The position numbers and the translations under genes were made by a program. A stretch of DNA of 64,000 nt from RI-153 sp963721725. Its GTDB lineage: Bacteria > Chloroflexota > Anaerolineae > Caldilineales > Caldilineaceae. Shown here in pieces: positions 52,523-61,688 of this stretch (position 1 is the stretch's first letter; each line of letters begins with the position of its first letter). The notes under the pieces are model-generated. The model had not been told where the DNA came from. It saw only the letters and a program-made list of their open reading frames with translations, and searched no databases. The DNA lies in assembly GCA_963721725.1 (NCBI GenBank), contig CAVRLX010000017.1, positions 62,001 to 126,000 on the forward strand, read 5' to 3'.

Positions 52523-53305
52523 GTGCAACACCCTTTTTTAACTGTGGTGATTCCGGCCTATAACGAGGAAAACCGCTTGCCCGAATCTCTGCGCAAGATC
52601 GCAGAATTTCTACGCCAGCAATCCTACCGAGCCGAGGTGCTTGTGGTGGAAAATGGTTCCAGCGACGATACCAGCGGCGTAGTACAGCGCTTTGGTGCAA
52701 CCCTGCACGCTGACGATCCGTTCGTGTTGGAGCTACTCCACAGCCCGCCAGGCAAGGGCATCGCCGTCAAAACGGGCATGTTGGTGGGCAAGGGCGACTA
52801 TCTTTTTATCTGCGATGCCGATCTGTCCATGCCGATTGAGGAAGTGCAAAAATTTTTGCCGCCGCAAGTGGCCCCAGATCATTACGACATTGCGATTGCC
52901 AGCCGCGAAGTGGCCGGAGCCGTGCGCTATGGCGAACCTGCCTATCGTCACCTCATGGGCCGTGTTTTCAACCGGATTGTGCGCACGTTGATTGTGCCGG
53001 GGATCGAAGATACACAGTGTGGGTTTAAATGCTTCACGCGCGAAGCAGCCCAACAGATCTTCCCCTTTCAGACCATTGACGGCTGGGGCTTTGATCCCGA
53101 ATTGCTCTATATTGCGCGGCTGCGTGGATTGCGCCTGGTGGAAATTCCCATCAACTGGTATTACATGGCCGAAAGCCGGGTCAACCCCGTGCGCGATACC
53201 ATCAACATGGTGCGCGAAGTGCTGCGCATCCGTCGCAACGGCCAGCGCGGGATCTACGCCAAAGTGATGTCACATAAAAGCAGCAGCAAAAATAAAAGCA
53301 AATAA
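52523..53305 (+). CDS. Glycosyltransferase family 2, dolichyl-phosphate glucosyltransferase (ALG5)-like
   Basis: A 260-residue soluble or peripheral transferase. 'LTVVIPAYNEENRLPESLRK', 'EVLVVENGSSDDTSGVV', the D-x-D-like 'DYLFICDADLSMPIEEVQKF', and 'IVPGIEDTQCGFKCFTREAA' with 'IDGWGFDPELLYIARLRGLR' are hallmarks of the ALG5/GtrB branch that charges polyprenyl phosphate with a sugar. GTG start at 52523 with GGGGAG upstream. A lysine/serine-rich tail ends the protein. It may supply the lipid-linked sugar used by membrane transferases such as that at 33713. Confidence 0.9.
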   Translation: MQHPFLTVVIPAYNEENRLPESLRKIAEFLRQQSYRAEVLVVENGSSDDTSGVVQRFGATLHADDPFVLELLHSPPGKGIAVKTGMLVGKGDYLFICDADLSMPIEEVQKFLPPQVAPDHYDIAIASREVAGAVRYGEPAYRHLMGRVFNRIVRTLIVPGIEDTQCGFKCFTREAAQQIFPFQTIDGWGFDPELLYIARLRGLRLVEIPINWYYMAESRVNPVRDTINMVREVLRIRRNGQRGIYAKVMSHKSSSKNKSK

Positions 53306-53350
53306 AGAAGCCGTCGTTCCTGTGTGGGAACGGCGGCTTCTTTATTTTTT
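53306..53350 (+). terminator. Rho-independent terminator
   Basis: GAAGCCGTCGTTCC, loop TGTGT, GGGAACGGCGGCTTC, then TTTATTTTTT. The 14-bp stem starts immediately after the stop of the ALG5-like gene and ends the surE-to-GT2 transcript. Confidence 0.95.
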
Positions 53351-53369
53351 ACGTACCTATCCAGGTCTA

Positions 53370-53433
53370 GGTGCGACGCACTCGCCACACAAGCGTTTCA
53401 CAACCGTTCTACTCCTGGCGAGTGCGTCGCACC
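53370..53433. repeat. Repeat family A, complete copy
   Basis: Left arm GGTGCGACGCACTCGCCA at 53370-53387 and its exact reverse complement at 53416-53433, spacer 28 bases. Outer flanks (ACGTAC at 53351, GTACGT at 53437) are also inverted, so the whole element can be folded as a long hairpin. Confidence 0.95.
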
Positions 53434-53462
53434 TGAGTACGTACTTTTTTACCTATTTTCAT

Positions 53463-53951
53463 CTACGCCTGTTTCTTAAATTCTCCATATTGCCCCCCAA
53501 AGTAGAGCAGTGGCTCCCCCTCGTACCAGTCCAGATCCTCGATTTCGGCAATGAAAAGCGTATGATCGCCAGCCGCGTGGGCGTCCACCACGCGCACGAC
53601 CAAATGGGCCAGGGCATCGGCAATCATCGGCATCTCGGCCCGCCACACAAAGGCTGGCTCGAAGCCCTCTGCGCCATAACCAGCAAAATGTTGGCTATAC
53701 TCTTTTTGCATCTCCTTCAAAATGCTGACCCCATAGCGGCTGCCCTCCTCCAATAATCCGTGCAAGGCGGCACGCCGATCCACTGAGACCAACACCAGCG
53801 GCGGATTGAGCGACACCGACATAAAGGCGCTGGCCGTCATGCCGTGAATCTTGCCTTCATGCACAGTGGTGACGACGGTGACGCCGGTGGCAAAGCGCCC
53901 CAGCGTGCTGCGAAAAGCTTTGGGATCAATCGTGGATGGTTGGCTGCTCAC
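53463..53951 (-). CDS. Flavin reductase-like (FMN-binding split-barrel) protein
   Basis: A 162-residue protein of the HpaC/flavin reductase family. 'FRSTLGRFATGVTVVTTVHE', 'GMTASAFMSVSLNPPLVLVS' and 'GVSILKEMQKEYSQHFAG' are the family blocks; 'HTLFIAEIEDLDWYEGEPLL' and 'YFGGQYGEF' end it. It would reduce FMN or FAD with NAD(P)H for a partner oxygenase, which is not seen nearby. The GTG at 53951 has GGGGAGAAAG upstream and is preferred to 54050. Confidence 0.9.
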   Translation of the reverse strand: MSSQPSTIDPKAFRSTLGRFATGVTVVTTVHEGKIHGMTASAFMSVSLNPPLVLVSVDRRAALHGLLEEGSRYGVSILKEMQKEYSQHFAGYGAEGFEPAFVWRAEMPMIADALAHLVVRVVDAHAAGDHTLFIAEIEDLDWYEGEPLLYFGGQYGEFKKQA

Positions 53952-54092
53952 AGTGGCTTTCTCCCCAAATGTGGTGATAACAGAGGATTCTATCCTAGCC
54001 AATAACCGGGGCACAGGCAAAAAGCAGTGAGGCCGAATTGTCGGCCCCACTGCGAAAAGACGAATTGCAATGACGGATACGTGGCTCGCTGT

Positions 54093-54932
54093 CTAGACCA
54101 GCGCAATCACACGGCTAGGGCCGCCGGTAGCGCCGGCAATCTTTGGTCCACCGGCCACAATAATCGCACCCGTGACGGGCAGTTGGCCCAAGTTGGCGAC
54201 ACACTCCATCCCCCAGCGGTTGGCGGGCAGCCACGTGTAGTGCGTGGAAAAATCGGCGGACATGCCATAGTCCAGACTGAGCGTGTCCACGGCGATGCCG
54301 TTGACATTGCGCTCTAGCAGAAAACTGGCCGCTTCGGGGTGAAAGCCGGGGAAGTGCATGACGCCATCGGCGTCGGCGTTGCGGAACTTATCGCTATTTA
54401 CGTATTGATCCCAGCCGCTGTTCATGGCAACACAGGCACCATCGGGGATTGGCCCATATTGCGCTTCAAAGGCAGCGAGATCATCCGGCGTCAACTGGGC
54501 GTCGGCGTCTGCTTCGGCTTTGGCGCGAATATCCACCACCACCAGCGGCACGACAAGATTCGCCACCGGGATCTGATCTGCCGAGTTCTGATCCGGCGAA
54601 AAGTGCATGGGCGCGTCCATATGCGTGCCTGTGTGCTCGACAATGTGCCAAGCGTACATGTTGTAGCCGTTGTCGGCAAAGGTATAGAGCCTTTCCATCT
54701 CCAGTTGCGGCGCACCGTCAAATGTAGGGAAATCCGGGCCGAGGGTATGGGTCAGATCCATGACCTCGCTGAAGCTCATTTTGCCCGCGCCCATGGGAGA
54801 CACGGCCATAGGGATCGGGATAGGCGCACACGCGGCCACGCTGAGCGCCGCTGCTGCGCCCCCGGCCACCTTGAAGAAATTCCGCCGACTTAACCGCTGT
54901 CGCACAGTCTCTTGACACCCAGGAACACACAT
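54093..54932 (-). CDS. Tat-exported lipoprotein of the cyclase/kynurenine formamidase family
   Basis: A 279-residue protein. The N-terminus has twin arginines ('QRLSRRNFFKVAGGAAAAL') and a lipobox ending at Cys (SVAAC), so it should be exported folded and lipid-anchored. The cyclase family motif H-x-G-T-H-x-D-x-P-x-H-F appears as 'HTGTHMDAPMHF', with 'MDLTHTLGPDFPTFDGAP' before it and 'NVNGIAVDTLSLDYG' and 'VTGAIIVAGGPKI' after. Members are metal-dependent amide or ester hydrolases, usually cytoplasmic. ATG 54932 has AGGAGG six bases upstream. Confidence 0.9.
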   Translation of the reverse strand: MCVPGCQETVRQRLSRRNFFKVAGGAAAALSVAACAPIPIPMAVSPMGAGKMSFSEVMDLTHTLGPDFPTFDGAPQLEMERLYTFADNGYNMYAWHIVEHTGTHMDAPMHFSPDQNSADQIPVANLVVPLVVVDIRAKAEADADAQLTPDDLAAFEAQYGPIPDGACVAMNSGWDQYVNSDKFRNADADGVMHFPGFHPEAASFLLERNVNGIAVDTLSLDYGMSADFSTHYTWLPANRWGMECVANLGQLPVTGAIIVAGGPKIAGATGGPSRVIALV

Positions 54933-55085
54933 AGTTTGCCTCCTCTGGCGATCCATGCCCACAGAAAATTAACGATGGGCAACAGTATACAGCCGCGGAG
55001 AGTAAGGCCGCAAACAAACAAAAAACAAGGTATCTATTGCGTTCGAGAAGCACCGAAGAGTTTAGCGGTCCGATTTCGATGATCG

Positions 55086-55769
55086 CTATCGGCCATTGCT
55101 CCCTCGCCATACCAGGGCAATCTGCACAGCATTTGCCACATAATGGGCCACCAACGGCGCGAGCAAGCTTCCTTGCCAGAGGAAAAGCACGCCAAAGATG
55201 ACACCGCCCAGCCCAGCCCCAATCATGCCCCACATGCCTTGGGGATTGTGCAACAGCCCAAAGATGACACCCAACGTAATCAAGAGAACACTGGCGGGCA
55301 AAAGGGGCGAAAGTCCGCCCAGAAGCAGGCTCCGAAAGAGGATCTCTTCCAGCAGCACCACGGGGATCAGCGCTGCCAGAATCAGCAAAAACTCGTGCCC
55401 ACTACGCGGGACAATGTGTTGCAGCAGCAAAGCCGAGTAAAAGCGGTCGCCACTTTGGCGCACAATCCATTGGGTGGTTGCCGAAAAGAAGAGCGCCAGG
55501 CCCAGCCCCACCAGCGCCCCGATGCCGACTTCGCGTAACGGCTCCGCCATGCGCCAGCCCAACACCGCCCAATCCAGGTCGCTGAGATAGCCCAGGCCGA
55601 TGCAAAGCAGGATAATCAGCACGCGCATGAAATTTTCGGCAGGGGTGAGAAGGGGATTCTGGGCAGGTTGCCAGCTTCGCAACAGGCGGGCCGTGGCAAA
55701 GGTTCCGTAGCCGATAAAGGCGGTTAAGCCGACTGTGATTAAAACGAATACCGCATAGGACCACGACAT
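55086..55769 (-). CDS. CPBP family intramembrane glutamic endopeptidase
   Basis: A 227-residue protein with about seven membrane helices. The catalytic motifs are 'VVLLEEILFRSLLLGGLSPL' (E-E-x-x-x-R), 'GVIFGLLHNPQGMWGMIGAG' (H-x-x-x) and 'LLAPLVAHYVANAVQIALVW' (H...N). The family (Rce1-like, Abi/CAAX) cleaves membrane or exported peptides; the substrate is unknown. It stands alone. Confidence 0.92.
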   Translation of the reverse strand: MSWSYAVFVLITVGLTAFIGYGTFATARLLRSWQPAQNPLLTPAENFMRVLIILLCIGLGYLSDLDWAVLGWRMAEPLREVGIGALVGLGLALFFSATTQWIVRQSGDRFYSALLLQHIVPRSGHEFLLILAALIPVVLLEEILFRSLLLGGLSPLLPASVLLITLGVIFGLLHNPQGMWGMIGAGLGGVIFGVLFLWQGSLLAPLVAHYVANAVQIALVWRGSNGR

Positions 55770-55878
55770 AATCGGTAGTGTAACGGAGAGTATGGGATCT
55801 GTCAGATTGGGGAGATATCACTTGTGCTACAATAAAGCACAAAGCGCTCATAATTTTGGAAAAGGGTAAGGACATGCC

Positions 55879-56340
55879 ATGACGACTAGCACAATGCTAC
55901 TTAACTTTGACAGCATTGACCCTCGAACAAAAGATGTTTCGCCCGCCTTGGTTGCCGCCATTCTCGACCGAATTGTCGACAAACTTCAACCACAGCGGGT
56001 GATCCTTTTTGGTTCGCGGGCGAGCGATGAAGCACAAGAAGATAGCGACATCGATCTGTTGGTGATATTAGACGATGATCATCCATTGTCCACGCTGAAG
56101 CCAAGCGAGCGGTTTCAGGAACTTCAGCGTCTTTTTCGCCATCGCTATTTTGGCTTGGATGCAATTCTTCTTACCTATGCTGAAGTCCAGGTAATACAAC
56201 GGACAAACGAAGGGGAATGGGATCTAATTCTGGAAATCCTTGCAGAAGGGAAGCTACTTTATGGGCGAGCCGAACCAGCCAAAGCTAAGCGCACACATTC
56301 AACAGCGGACCCAAGCATGGTTTCGCAAAGCTCAACATGA
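55879..56340 (+). CDS. MNT-type nucleotidyltransferase (antitoxin)
   Basis: A 153-residue minimal nucleotidyltransferase. The active-site motif is G-S-x(n)-D-x-D: 'RVILFGSRASDEAQEDSDID'. 'YFGLDAILLTYAEVQVIQR' supplies the third acidic residue. In MNT/HEPN modules the MNT protein adds AMP to the HEPN toxin and silences it. The end of the gene overlaps the HEPN start by 80 bases, an unusually long overlap, so the last 25 or so residues may not be conserved. GGTAAGGA lies upstream of the ATG. Confidence 0.88.
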   Translation: MTTSTMLLNFDSIDPRTKDVSPALVAAILDRIVDKLQPQRVILFGSRASDEAQEDSDIDLLVILDDDHPLSTLKPSERFQELQRLFRHRYFGLDAILLTYAEVQVIQRTNEGEWDLILEILAEGKLLYGRAEPAKAKRTHSTADPSMVSQSST

Positions 56341-56719
56341 AATGGCGTATCTCAATTTGTCTCCATTTAATGTAGATGACCCCCCAACAGATACGGCAGG
56401 GAAGATGGCGCATATGGTGGCAGAATATAGTCTTAAAGCGTACCTTATGCTTAACAAACGTAAGATCACCAAGAGCCATGATCTGAGCACAATTCTGGAT
56501 GAGTGTATCGATATTCATGGAGATCAGGATTTTGAGGAGTGGCGAGATGCCTGCCAGACACTCACGCGACATAGGCTAGATTTCGTCTATCCAGGCGCGC
56601 ATTCCGACGAATTGAGCATTGAGGAAGCCCAAGCAGCCATTGAACAGGCACGGACAATTTACGCATTTGTTTTGCAAAAAGCAGAGGCTCTGGGATACCA
56701 GCAAAAATCGCTGATTTAA
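56261..56719 (+). CDS. HEPN domain protein (toxin)
   Basis: A 152-residue helical protein. 'AWFRKAQHEMAYLNLSPF' opens it, with 'HMVAEYSLKAYLMLNKRKIT' (the E-x-x-x-K helix), 'KSHDLSTILDECIDIH' and 'TRHRLDFVYPGAHSDEL', which contains an R-x(n)-H stretch compatible with the HEPN ribonuclease site. The ATG at 56261 has GAAGGGAAG upstream; an in-frame start at 56240 adds seven residues. It pairs with the upstream MNT gene. Confidence 0.85.
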   Translation: MGEPNQPKLSAHIQQRTQAWFRKAQHEMAYLNLSPFNVDDPPTDTAGKMAHMVAEYSLKAYLMLNKRKITKSHDLSTILDECIDIHGDQDFEEWRDACQTLTRHRLDFVYPGAHSDELSIEEAQAAIEQARTIYAFVLQKAEALGYQQKSLI

Positions 56720-56789
56720 GGCAATTTGCATATCATCCCTCCTTTTGATAAACTCGACTTGACAGCGAAGAGAATCACATTCTCTTCCC

Positions 56790-56823
56790 GGCGGGGACAA
56801 AGGCGTCTCCGCCTATTTTTATT
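56790..56823 (+). terminator. Terminator of the MNT/HEPN operon
   Basis: GGCGGGGAC, loop AAAGGC, GTCTCCGCC, then TATTTTTATT. A nine-pair stem with one G-T pair and a good T-tract, about 70 bases after the HEPN stop. Confidence 0.8.
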
Positions 56824-56940
56824 GGCGTTCCCGCTGCCATTGCCTTGTTGTTCGCCCTCCACCCCTCCACAGAGTATAATAGCCTCACGTTTTCAACCCT
56901 GATGAATCAACCCTGATGAACCGACAAAGGAGTGACCCAG

Positions 56941-58167
56941 ATGACCTCGTCAATGGGATTTCTGTTCAACGAAGAACACGAGATGGTGCGCAAACTGGCG
57001 CGCGAATTCGCCGCCAACGAGATCAGCCCTCGTGTGAAAGAGTTTGATCGCCAACAACAATTGGACCCGGAGCTGCTCCCCAAAATGGCGGCGCAGGGGT
57101 TCCTGGGCATCTGCATTCCCACGCGCTATGGCGGCGCAGGCATGGACTATATGAGCCTGGGCATTGTCAGCGAAGAGATGGAATACGCCGACACCGCCGC
57201 CCGTGTGGTGATGAGCGTTCACGCCGGTCTAAATAGCCTGGGCGTCTTTCAATGGGGCACGGAGGCACAAAAGCAGCGCTTCCTCGTGCCACAAGCCCGC
57301 GGCGAAAAGTATGCCTGTTTCTGCCTCACCGAGCCAGATTCGGGCACAGACGCCGCCTCCATCCGCGCCACGGCGCGCAAAGAGGGCGATGTCTATGTGC
57401 TCAACGGCGAAAAAGTCTGGATCAGTCTCTCGGATGTGGCCCATCATTTTCTCGTCTTCGCCAAGACCAACCCCGATGCCAAGCCCGCCCACAGCGGCAT
57501 TAGCTGTTTCATGATCACGCGTGAGATGGCTGGGCTGACCACAGGCAGCTATCACGGCAAGTTGGGCGTGCGCGCGGGCAACACTGGCTGGGTGAAGATG
57601 GACAACGTGGAAGTGCCCGCCGAAAATCGCATCGGCGAAGAGGGCGAGGGCTTCAAAATTGCGCTCTCCTGCATCGACAATGGCCGCTATACCGTGGCCG
57701 CCGGCGCGCTGGGCTTGATCCGCGCCTCGCTGGATGCCAGCACTCGTTATGCCCAGCAGCGCAAGACCTTTGGCAAGCCGATTGGCAGCCATCAACTGGT
57801 GCGTCGCATGATCAGCTTAATGGTGCAGCGCCGCGACGCCGCCGAGTTGTTAATTTATAAAGCGGGCTGGATGAAAAACCAGGGGCTGCGCAACACACGC
57901 GAGACGACCCTTGCCAAGTGGTTTGCCACCGATGCCAGCTTCGACAGCGCCGCCGACGCTGTGCAGATCCACGGGGCCTATGGCTTTAGCGACGAGTACG
58001 ACGTGGAGCGCTTTTTGCGCAACAGCAAGGGCGCGGTGATCTACGAGGGCACGCGCGAACTGCAACAGCTTCTCCAGGCCGATTTTGAGATGGGCCAGCG
58101 CGAGCTTCCGCCGCTGCGCTGTGAGTTGCCCGCCTATGATGCGGACGAGTGGACAAGGGAATCGTGA
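56941..58167 (+). CDS. Acyl-CoA dehydrogenase
   Basis: A 408-residue FAD enzyme that makes enoyl-CoA and passes electrons to ETF. 'EHEMVRKLAREFAANEISPR', 'YACFCLTEPDSGTDAASIRA' (FAD-site T-E-P-x-x-G-S/T-D), 'GVRAGNTGWVKMDNVEVPAE', 'RKTFGKPIGSHQLVRRMISL', and the catalytic base E369 in 'AVIYEGTRELQQLLQA' are present; the Y-E-G-T position fits short/medium-chain enzymes. ATG 56941 is chosen: AAAGGAG lies eight bases upstream, and the GTG at 56932 would overlap that site. It is followed by etfB and etfA, its electron acceptor. Confidence 0.95.
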   Translation: MTSSMGFLFNEEHEMVRKLAREFAANEISPRVKEFDRQQQLDPELLPKMAAQGFLGICIPTRYGGAGMDYMSLGIVSEEMEYADTAARVVMSVHAGLNSLGVFQWGTEAQKQRFLVPQARGEKYACFCLTEPDSGTDAASIRATARKEGDVYVLNGEKVWISLSDVAHHFLVFAKTNPDAKPAHSGISCFMITREMAGLTTGSYHGKLGVRAGNTGWVKMDNVEVPAENRIGEEGEGFKIALSCIDNGRYTVAAGALGLIRASLDASTRYAQQRKTFGKPIGSHQLVRRMISLMVQRRDAAELLIYKAGWMKNQGLRNTRETTLAKWFATDASFDSAADAVQIHGAYGFSDEYDVERFLRNSKGAVIYEGTRELQQLLQADFEMGQRELPPLRCELPAYDADEWTRES

Positions 58168-58270
58168 GTGAACAGCCCGACAACCTGTTCCAAACGCGCC
58201 CACAATCCGCGCATCTAGAATAGAGATATCCTGTTTTGTAACCAAGCTTCGAAGATGAGGAGAAAACCCT

Positions 58271-59047
58271 GTGAAAATCGCAGTGTTAATTAAACAGACG
58301 CCGGACACCGCCGAACTGCCCAAAGTCTCTGTGGATGAAGCCCGCTCTGGCAATATGAAAGTGACGATGGTGATCAACCCGTGGGACGAATTCGCCGCCG
58401 AGGAGGCCATCGCCCTGGCGGATCGCTTTGACGGCGATTCGGTGGCGATCTCGCTGGGCGACGCCGACGAAACCGACGCGCTCAAACATGCGCTGGCAAT
58501 GGGCGTGAACGAGGCTGTGCTGGTAGACGAAAGCATTGTGGACGACGGCGACGAGTGGGCCGTGGCCGATGCGCTGGCCGCTGCCGTGAAAGCCCAGGGC
58601 GCTGTAGACGTGGTGCTCACCGGCAAGATGAGCGTAGACGGCAACAGCGGCGTGATCTTCGCGGGCGTAGCCTGCAAGTTGGGCTGGGATCTGCTGGTCA
58701 ATGTGACCAAAATCGTGGACATTGCCAATGGCACACTCACCGCAGAGGTGGTCCACGAAGGCGGGCAAGAGACAGTGACGGTTCCGCTGCCAGTGGTGAT
58801 CAGCGTGGCGAAGGAGATCAACGAGCCGCGCTATCCCAGCTTTATGGGCATTCGCAAAGCCAGCCGCGCCAAAATCCCGGTGCTGGGGAGTGGCGACTTA
58901 AACATTTCCCCCAGCCAGACTGTGCGCTGGGCCGATCTGCGCAAGCCGGAGACAAAGAAGACGCACGTGCGGATCTTTGACGGCGCAACAGTTCAGGAGA
59001 AAGCGGCGAAGTTGGCGGATGCGCTGTTGGCGGAAAAAGTTATTTAA
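58271..59047 (+). CDS. etfB: Electron transfer flavoprotein subunit beta
   Basis: A 258-residue beta subunit of ETF. 'MKIAVLIKQTPDTAEL' is the typical start; 'NPWDEFAAEEAIALADRF', 'KMSVDGNSGVIFAGVACKLG' and 'ADLRKPETKKTHVRIF' follow family order. GAGGAGAAAACC precedes the start. It receives electrons from the upstream acyl-CoA dehydrogenase. Confidence 0.95.
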   Translation: MKIAVLIKQTPDTAELPKVSVDEARSGNMKVTMVINPWDEFAAEEAIALADRFDGDSVAISLGDADETDALKHALAMGVNEAVLVDESIVDDGDEWAVADALAAAVKAQGAVDVVLTGKMSVDGNSGVIFAGVACKLGWDLLVNVTKIVDIANGTLTAEVVHEGGQETVTVPLPVVISVAKEINEPRYPSFMGIRKASRAKIPVLGSGDLNISPSQTVRWADLRKPETKKTHVRIFDGATVQEKAAKLADALLAEKVI

Positions 59048-59048
59048 C

Positions 59049-59095
59049 GTGGTGCGTGGTGCGTAGTCCGTATGATCTACGCACCACGCACTACG
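59049..59095. repeat. 18-bp near-perfect inverted repeat between etfB and etfA
   Basis: GTGGTGCGTGGTGCGTAG at 59049-59066 pairs with CTACGCACCACGCACTAC at 59078-59095 (one mismatch). Its words (GTGCGTAGT) are repeated in tandem. It lies inside the etf operon just before the etfA ribosome site, so a hairpin there could affect the ratio of the two subunits. Confidence 0.88.
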
Positions 59096-59119
59096 CACTA
59101 CCATGCAACAGGAGTAATT

Positions 59120-60100
59120 ATGAGTATCCTTGTCTGGATCGAACAAAACAACGGCAGCGCGCTTCCCAGCAGTTGGGAAGTGCTGGGCAAAGCCAAAGAG
59201 TTAGCGGGCAGTCTGGGCACATCCACGGTGGCGCTGGTGATTGGCGAAACTGTGGACGCCATCGCCCAAGATGCACTGGCCTTGGGCGCGGATACCGTGT
59301 ACACAGCAACGGCGGCGGCGCTGGCCCAATATCGGCTGCAACCCTATGCTGATGTGTTGGAAACCGCCATCAAAAGTGCGGGTGCAACGCTGATATTGAC
59401 AAGCGCTACCGATCGCGGGCGCACATTGGCGGCGATGGTCGCCTGTCGCCTGGGCGCGGGGATGGCCTCCAATGTCAGCGATCTGCGTGTGGAAGGCGGA
59501 AAGCTGGTGGCCGAACGCACGATCTTTTCGGGCAACATTGTAGCCGATGTACAGTTTGAGAGCGCTGTGCAGGTTGCCAGTATTCGCCCGCGCTCCTTCC
59601 CCATGCCGGAGGCGGGCAACGCAAACGGCAATGTGCAAGCGCTGGATGTGAGCGTGGACGAAGGCGCGATCCGCGAGAAGATCACCGACTTCCGCGGGGC
59701 CAACACCGCCGAGATCAGCTTGGCCGATGCGCGTATTATTGTCTCTGGCGGGCGCGGTGTTGCCAATGACCCGGCCAAAGGTTTTCAACTGGTGGCGGAT
59801 CTGGCGGATGTGCTGGGCGCAGCCGTAGGGGCCAGCCGTGCGGCGGTAGATGCCGGCTTCATTCCCTACAAACATCAGGTGGGGCAGACGGGCAAAAGCG
59901 TCAAACCGGATCTCTACATTGCCGCTGGGATCAGCGGGGCGATTCAACACTTGGCGGGCATGGGCGACAGCAAAGTGATTGTTGCCATTAATAAAGATGA
60001 CAAGGCCCCCATTTTCGAGCGGGCCAGCTACGCCATTGTAGACGATCTTTTCGCGGTGCTGCCCACGCTGACCGAGGAGTTCAAAAAACGGCTGGGGTAG
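59120..60100 (+). CDS. etfA: Electron transfer flavoprotein subunit alpha
   Basis: A 326-residue alpha subunit. The N-terminal domain starts '[20 protein letters not shown]'. The FAD-binding C-terminal domain has '[20 protein letters not shown]', '[20 protein letters not shown]', '[20 protein letters not shown]' and '[20 protein letters not shown]', all canonical. ATG 59120 has AGGAG seven bases upstream; the frame from 59072 passes through the inverted repeat and is not used. Confidence 0.95.
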   Translation: MSILVWIEQNNGSALPSSWEVLGKAKELAGSLGTSTVALVIGETVDAIAQDALALGADTVYTATAAALAQYRLQPYADVLETAIKSAGATLILTSATDRGRTLAAMVACRLGAGMASNVSDLRVEGGKLVAERTIFSGNIVADVQFESAVQVASIRPRSFPMPEAGNANGNVQALDVSVDEGAIREKITDFRGANTAEISLADARIIVSGGRGVANDPAKGFQLVADLADVLGAAVGASRAAVDAGFIPYKHQVGQTGKSVKPDLYIAAGISGAIQHLAGMGDSKVIVAINKDDKAPIFERASYAIVDDLFAVLPTLTEEFKKRLG

Positions 60101-60122
60101 AGAGATGGACGCGGAGAAAAGG

Positions 60123-60155
60123 AGGAGTCGAACTTTTCAGAAAAGTTCGACTCCT
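60123..60155. repeat. 16-bp perfect palindrome after etfA
   Basis: Positions 60123-60138 pair exactly with 60140-60155 around one base. The arm (AGGAGTCGAACTTTTC) does not share words with the other palindromes. It lies 20 bases after the etfA stop and lacks a T-tract. Confidence 0.85.
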
Positions 60156-60167
60156 GAGAGGAATAGA

Positions 60168-60204
60168 GAGGCGACAAGAGGGTTTCCCTTTCGTTGCCTC
60201 TTTT
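60168..60204 (+). terminator. Terminator of the etf operon
   Basis: GAGGCGACAAGAGGG pairs, with two G-T pairs and one mismatch, with CCCTTTCGTTGCCTC around TTT, followed by TTTTGCTTT. It lies about 70 bases after etfA. Confidence 0.75.
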
Positions 60205-60285
60205 GCTTTGTGGTAGAATTCACCCAAGATTTAGTAAGATACCTATAAATTCTCTGCGCTCTTTGCGCTCTCTGCGGTGAAAAAT

Positions 60286-61641
60286 ATGACACAGGCAACT
60301 GACTCTCGCGCCTATTTTCGCTGTTTCCGGGGCTGCCCCGGCGAATGGTCAATCTATGAAGTAATCTATACCTGTCCCACCTGTGGCGGCCTGTTGGAAG
60401 TAGCCCACGATGTGGACGCGCTGCGCACACGCTCGGCGGAGGAGTGGAAAACGCTCTTTGACAAGCGCATTGGGGCCACATCCTGGCCCTATGGCAGCGG
60501 TGTGTGGGGCAAAAAGGAGTGGGTGATCCCCACCATCGACAATGAAAACATTGTCAGCATGTACGAGGGCAACTCCAATCTCTTTTGGGCGGAACGGCTG
60601 GGCAAGCAGATCGACATGCCCGATCTGTGGGTAAAATTGTGTGGCAATAGCCACACCGGCAGCTTCAAAGATCTGGGCATGACTGTGCTGGTAAGCGTGG
60701 TGAAGCAGATGATGGCGATGGAGACGCCTGTGCGCGCTGTGGCCTGTGCCAGCACCGGCGATACCAGCGCAGCGCTGGCGGCCTATGCGGCGGCCGCGGG
60801 CATTCCCGCGATTATCTTTCTGCCCCAGGGCAAGGTTAGCCCGGCCCAATTGATCCAGCCGATTGCCAACGGTGCGCATGTGCTGGCGCTGGATACTGAT
60901 TTTGACGGCTGTATGCGTGTGGTGCAAGAGGTGACCAAAGATAATACGATCTATCTTGCCAACTCCATGAACAGCCTGCGCATTGAGGGCCAAAAAACCG
61001 TGGGCATTGAGATTGTGCAACAGTTTGATTGGGAAGCTCCCGATTGGATTGTGATGCCGGTGGGCAACCTGGGTAACATTAGCGCGCTTTACAAGGGCAT
61101 GAAACTGCTCATGGACTTGGGGATTATCAACAAGATGCCGCGGCTGGTGGCAGCCCAGGCCGAAAAGGCCAACCCCTTTTACCAAAGCTACCAAAATGGC
61201 TTCAAAGAAAAAGTGGTCATGCGTTCTCAAGAGACGCTGGCCTCGGCCATTCGCATTGGCGACCCCGTGAGCTATGAAAAGGCCGTGCAAGCTGTACAAG
61301 AGACCAACGGGTTGGTGGAACAGATCAGCGAGCATGAGATGGCGAACGCCGCAGCTATGTCTGACATGACGGGCATGTACTGCTGCCCACACACAGGCAC
61401 AGCGCTGGCGGCGCTCTTTAAGCTGCGCGCCCGCAATGTGATCAAACGTGAAGACCGCGTTGTGGTGATCAGCACGGCGCACGGGCTGAAGTTTACGCCG
61501 TTCAAAGTGGGCTATCATGAAGGCACGCTGCACGAAGTGGAGAGCGGCTTTGCCAATCCGCCCGTCTATTTGCCGCCGGATGCCGATGTTGTGAAGAAAA
61601 CCATTGCGCGCAGGCTGGAGGCCACGCCATCCGCTCTCTAA
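60286..61641 (+). CDS. thrC: Threonine synthase
   Basis: A 451-residue PLP enzyme converting O-phosphohomoserine to threonine. An N-terminal zinc-ribbon-like part has four Cys ('[14 protein letters not shown]' and 'CPTCGG'). The PLP Lys is in '[14 protein letters not shown]', with '[20 protein letters not shown]' (phosphate/substrate loop), '[18 protein letters not shown]' (glycine-rich PLP phosphate site) and '[15 protein letters not shown]'. GTG 60277 and ATG 60286 are both possible; neither has a ribosome site, and the leader (CTCTGCGCTCTTTGCGCTC) is repeat-like. Confidence 0.93.
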   Translation: MTQATDSRAYFRCFRGCPGEWSIYEVIYTCPTCGGLLEVAHDVDALRTRSAEEWKTLFDKRIGATSWPYGSGVWGKKEWVIPTIDNENIVSMYEGNSNLFWAERLGKQIDMPDLWVKLCGNSHTGSFKDLGMTVLVSVVKQMMAMETPVRAVACASTGDTSAALAAYAAAAGIPAIIFLPQGKVSPAQLIQPIANGAHVLALDTDFDGCMRVVQEVTKDNTIYLANSMNSLRIEGQKTVGIEIVQQFDWEAPDWIVMPVGNLGNISALYKGMKLLMDLGIINKMPRLVAAQAEKANPFYQSYQNGFKEKVVMRSQETLASAIRIGDPVSYEKAVQAVQETNGLVEQISEHEMANAAAMSDMTGMYCCPHTGTALAALFKLRARNVIKREDRVVVISTAHGLKFTPFKVGYHEGTLHEVESGFANPPVYLPPDADVVKKTIARRLEATPSAL

Positions 61642-61688
61642 AATGGCTCCAGGACCGCTTTCGCAAACGTTGGCAGGCTGGCATTCTC

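Noticed and set aside
60349..61533. 394-codon open frame opposite thrC
   Set aside because: Threonine synthase motifs are complete on the plus strand.
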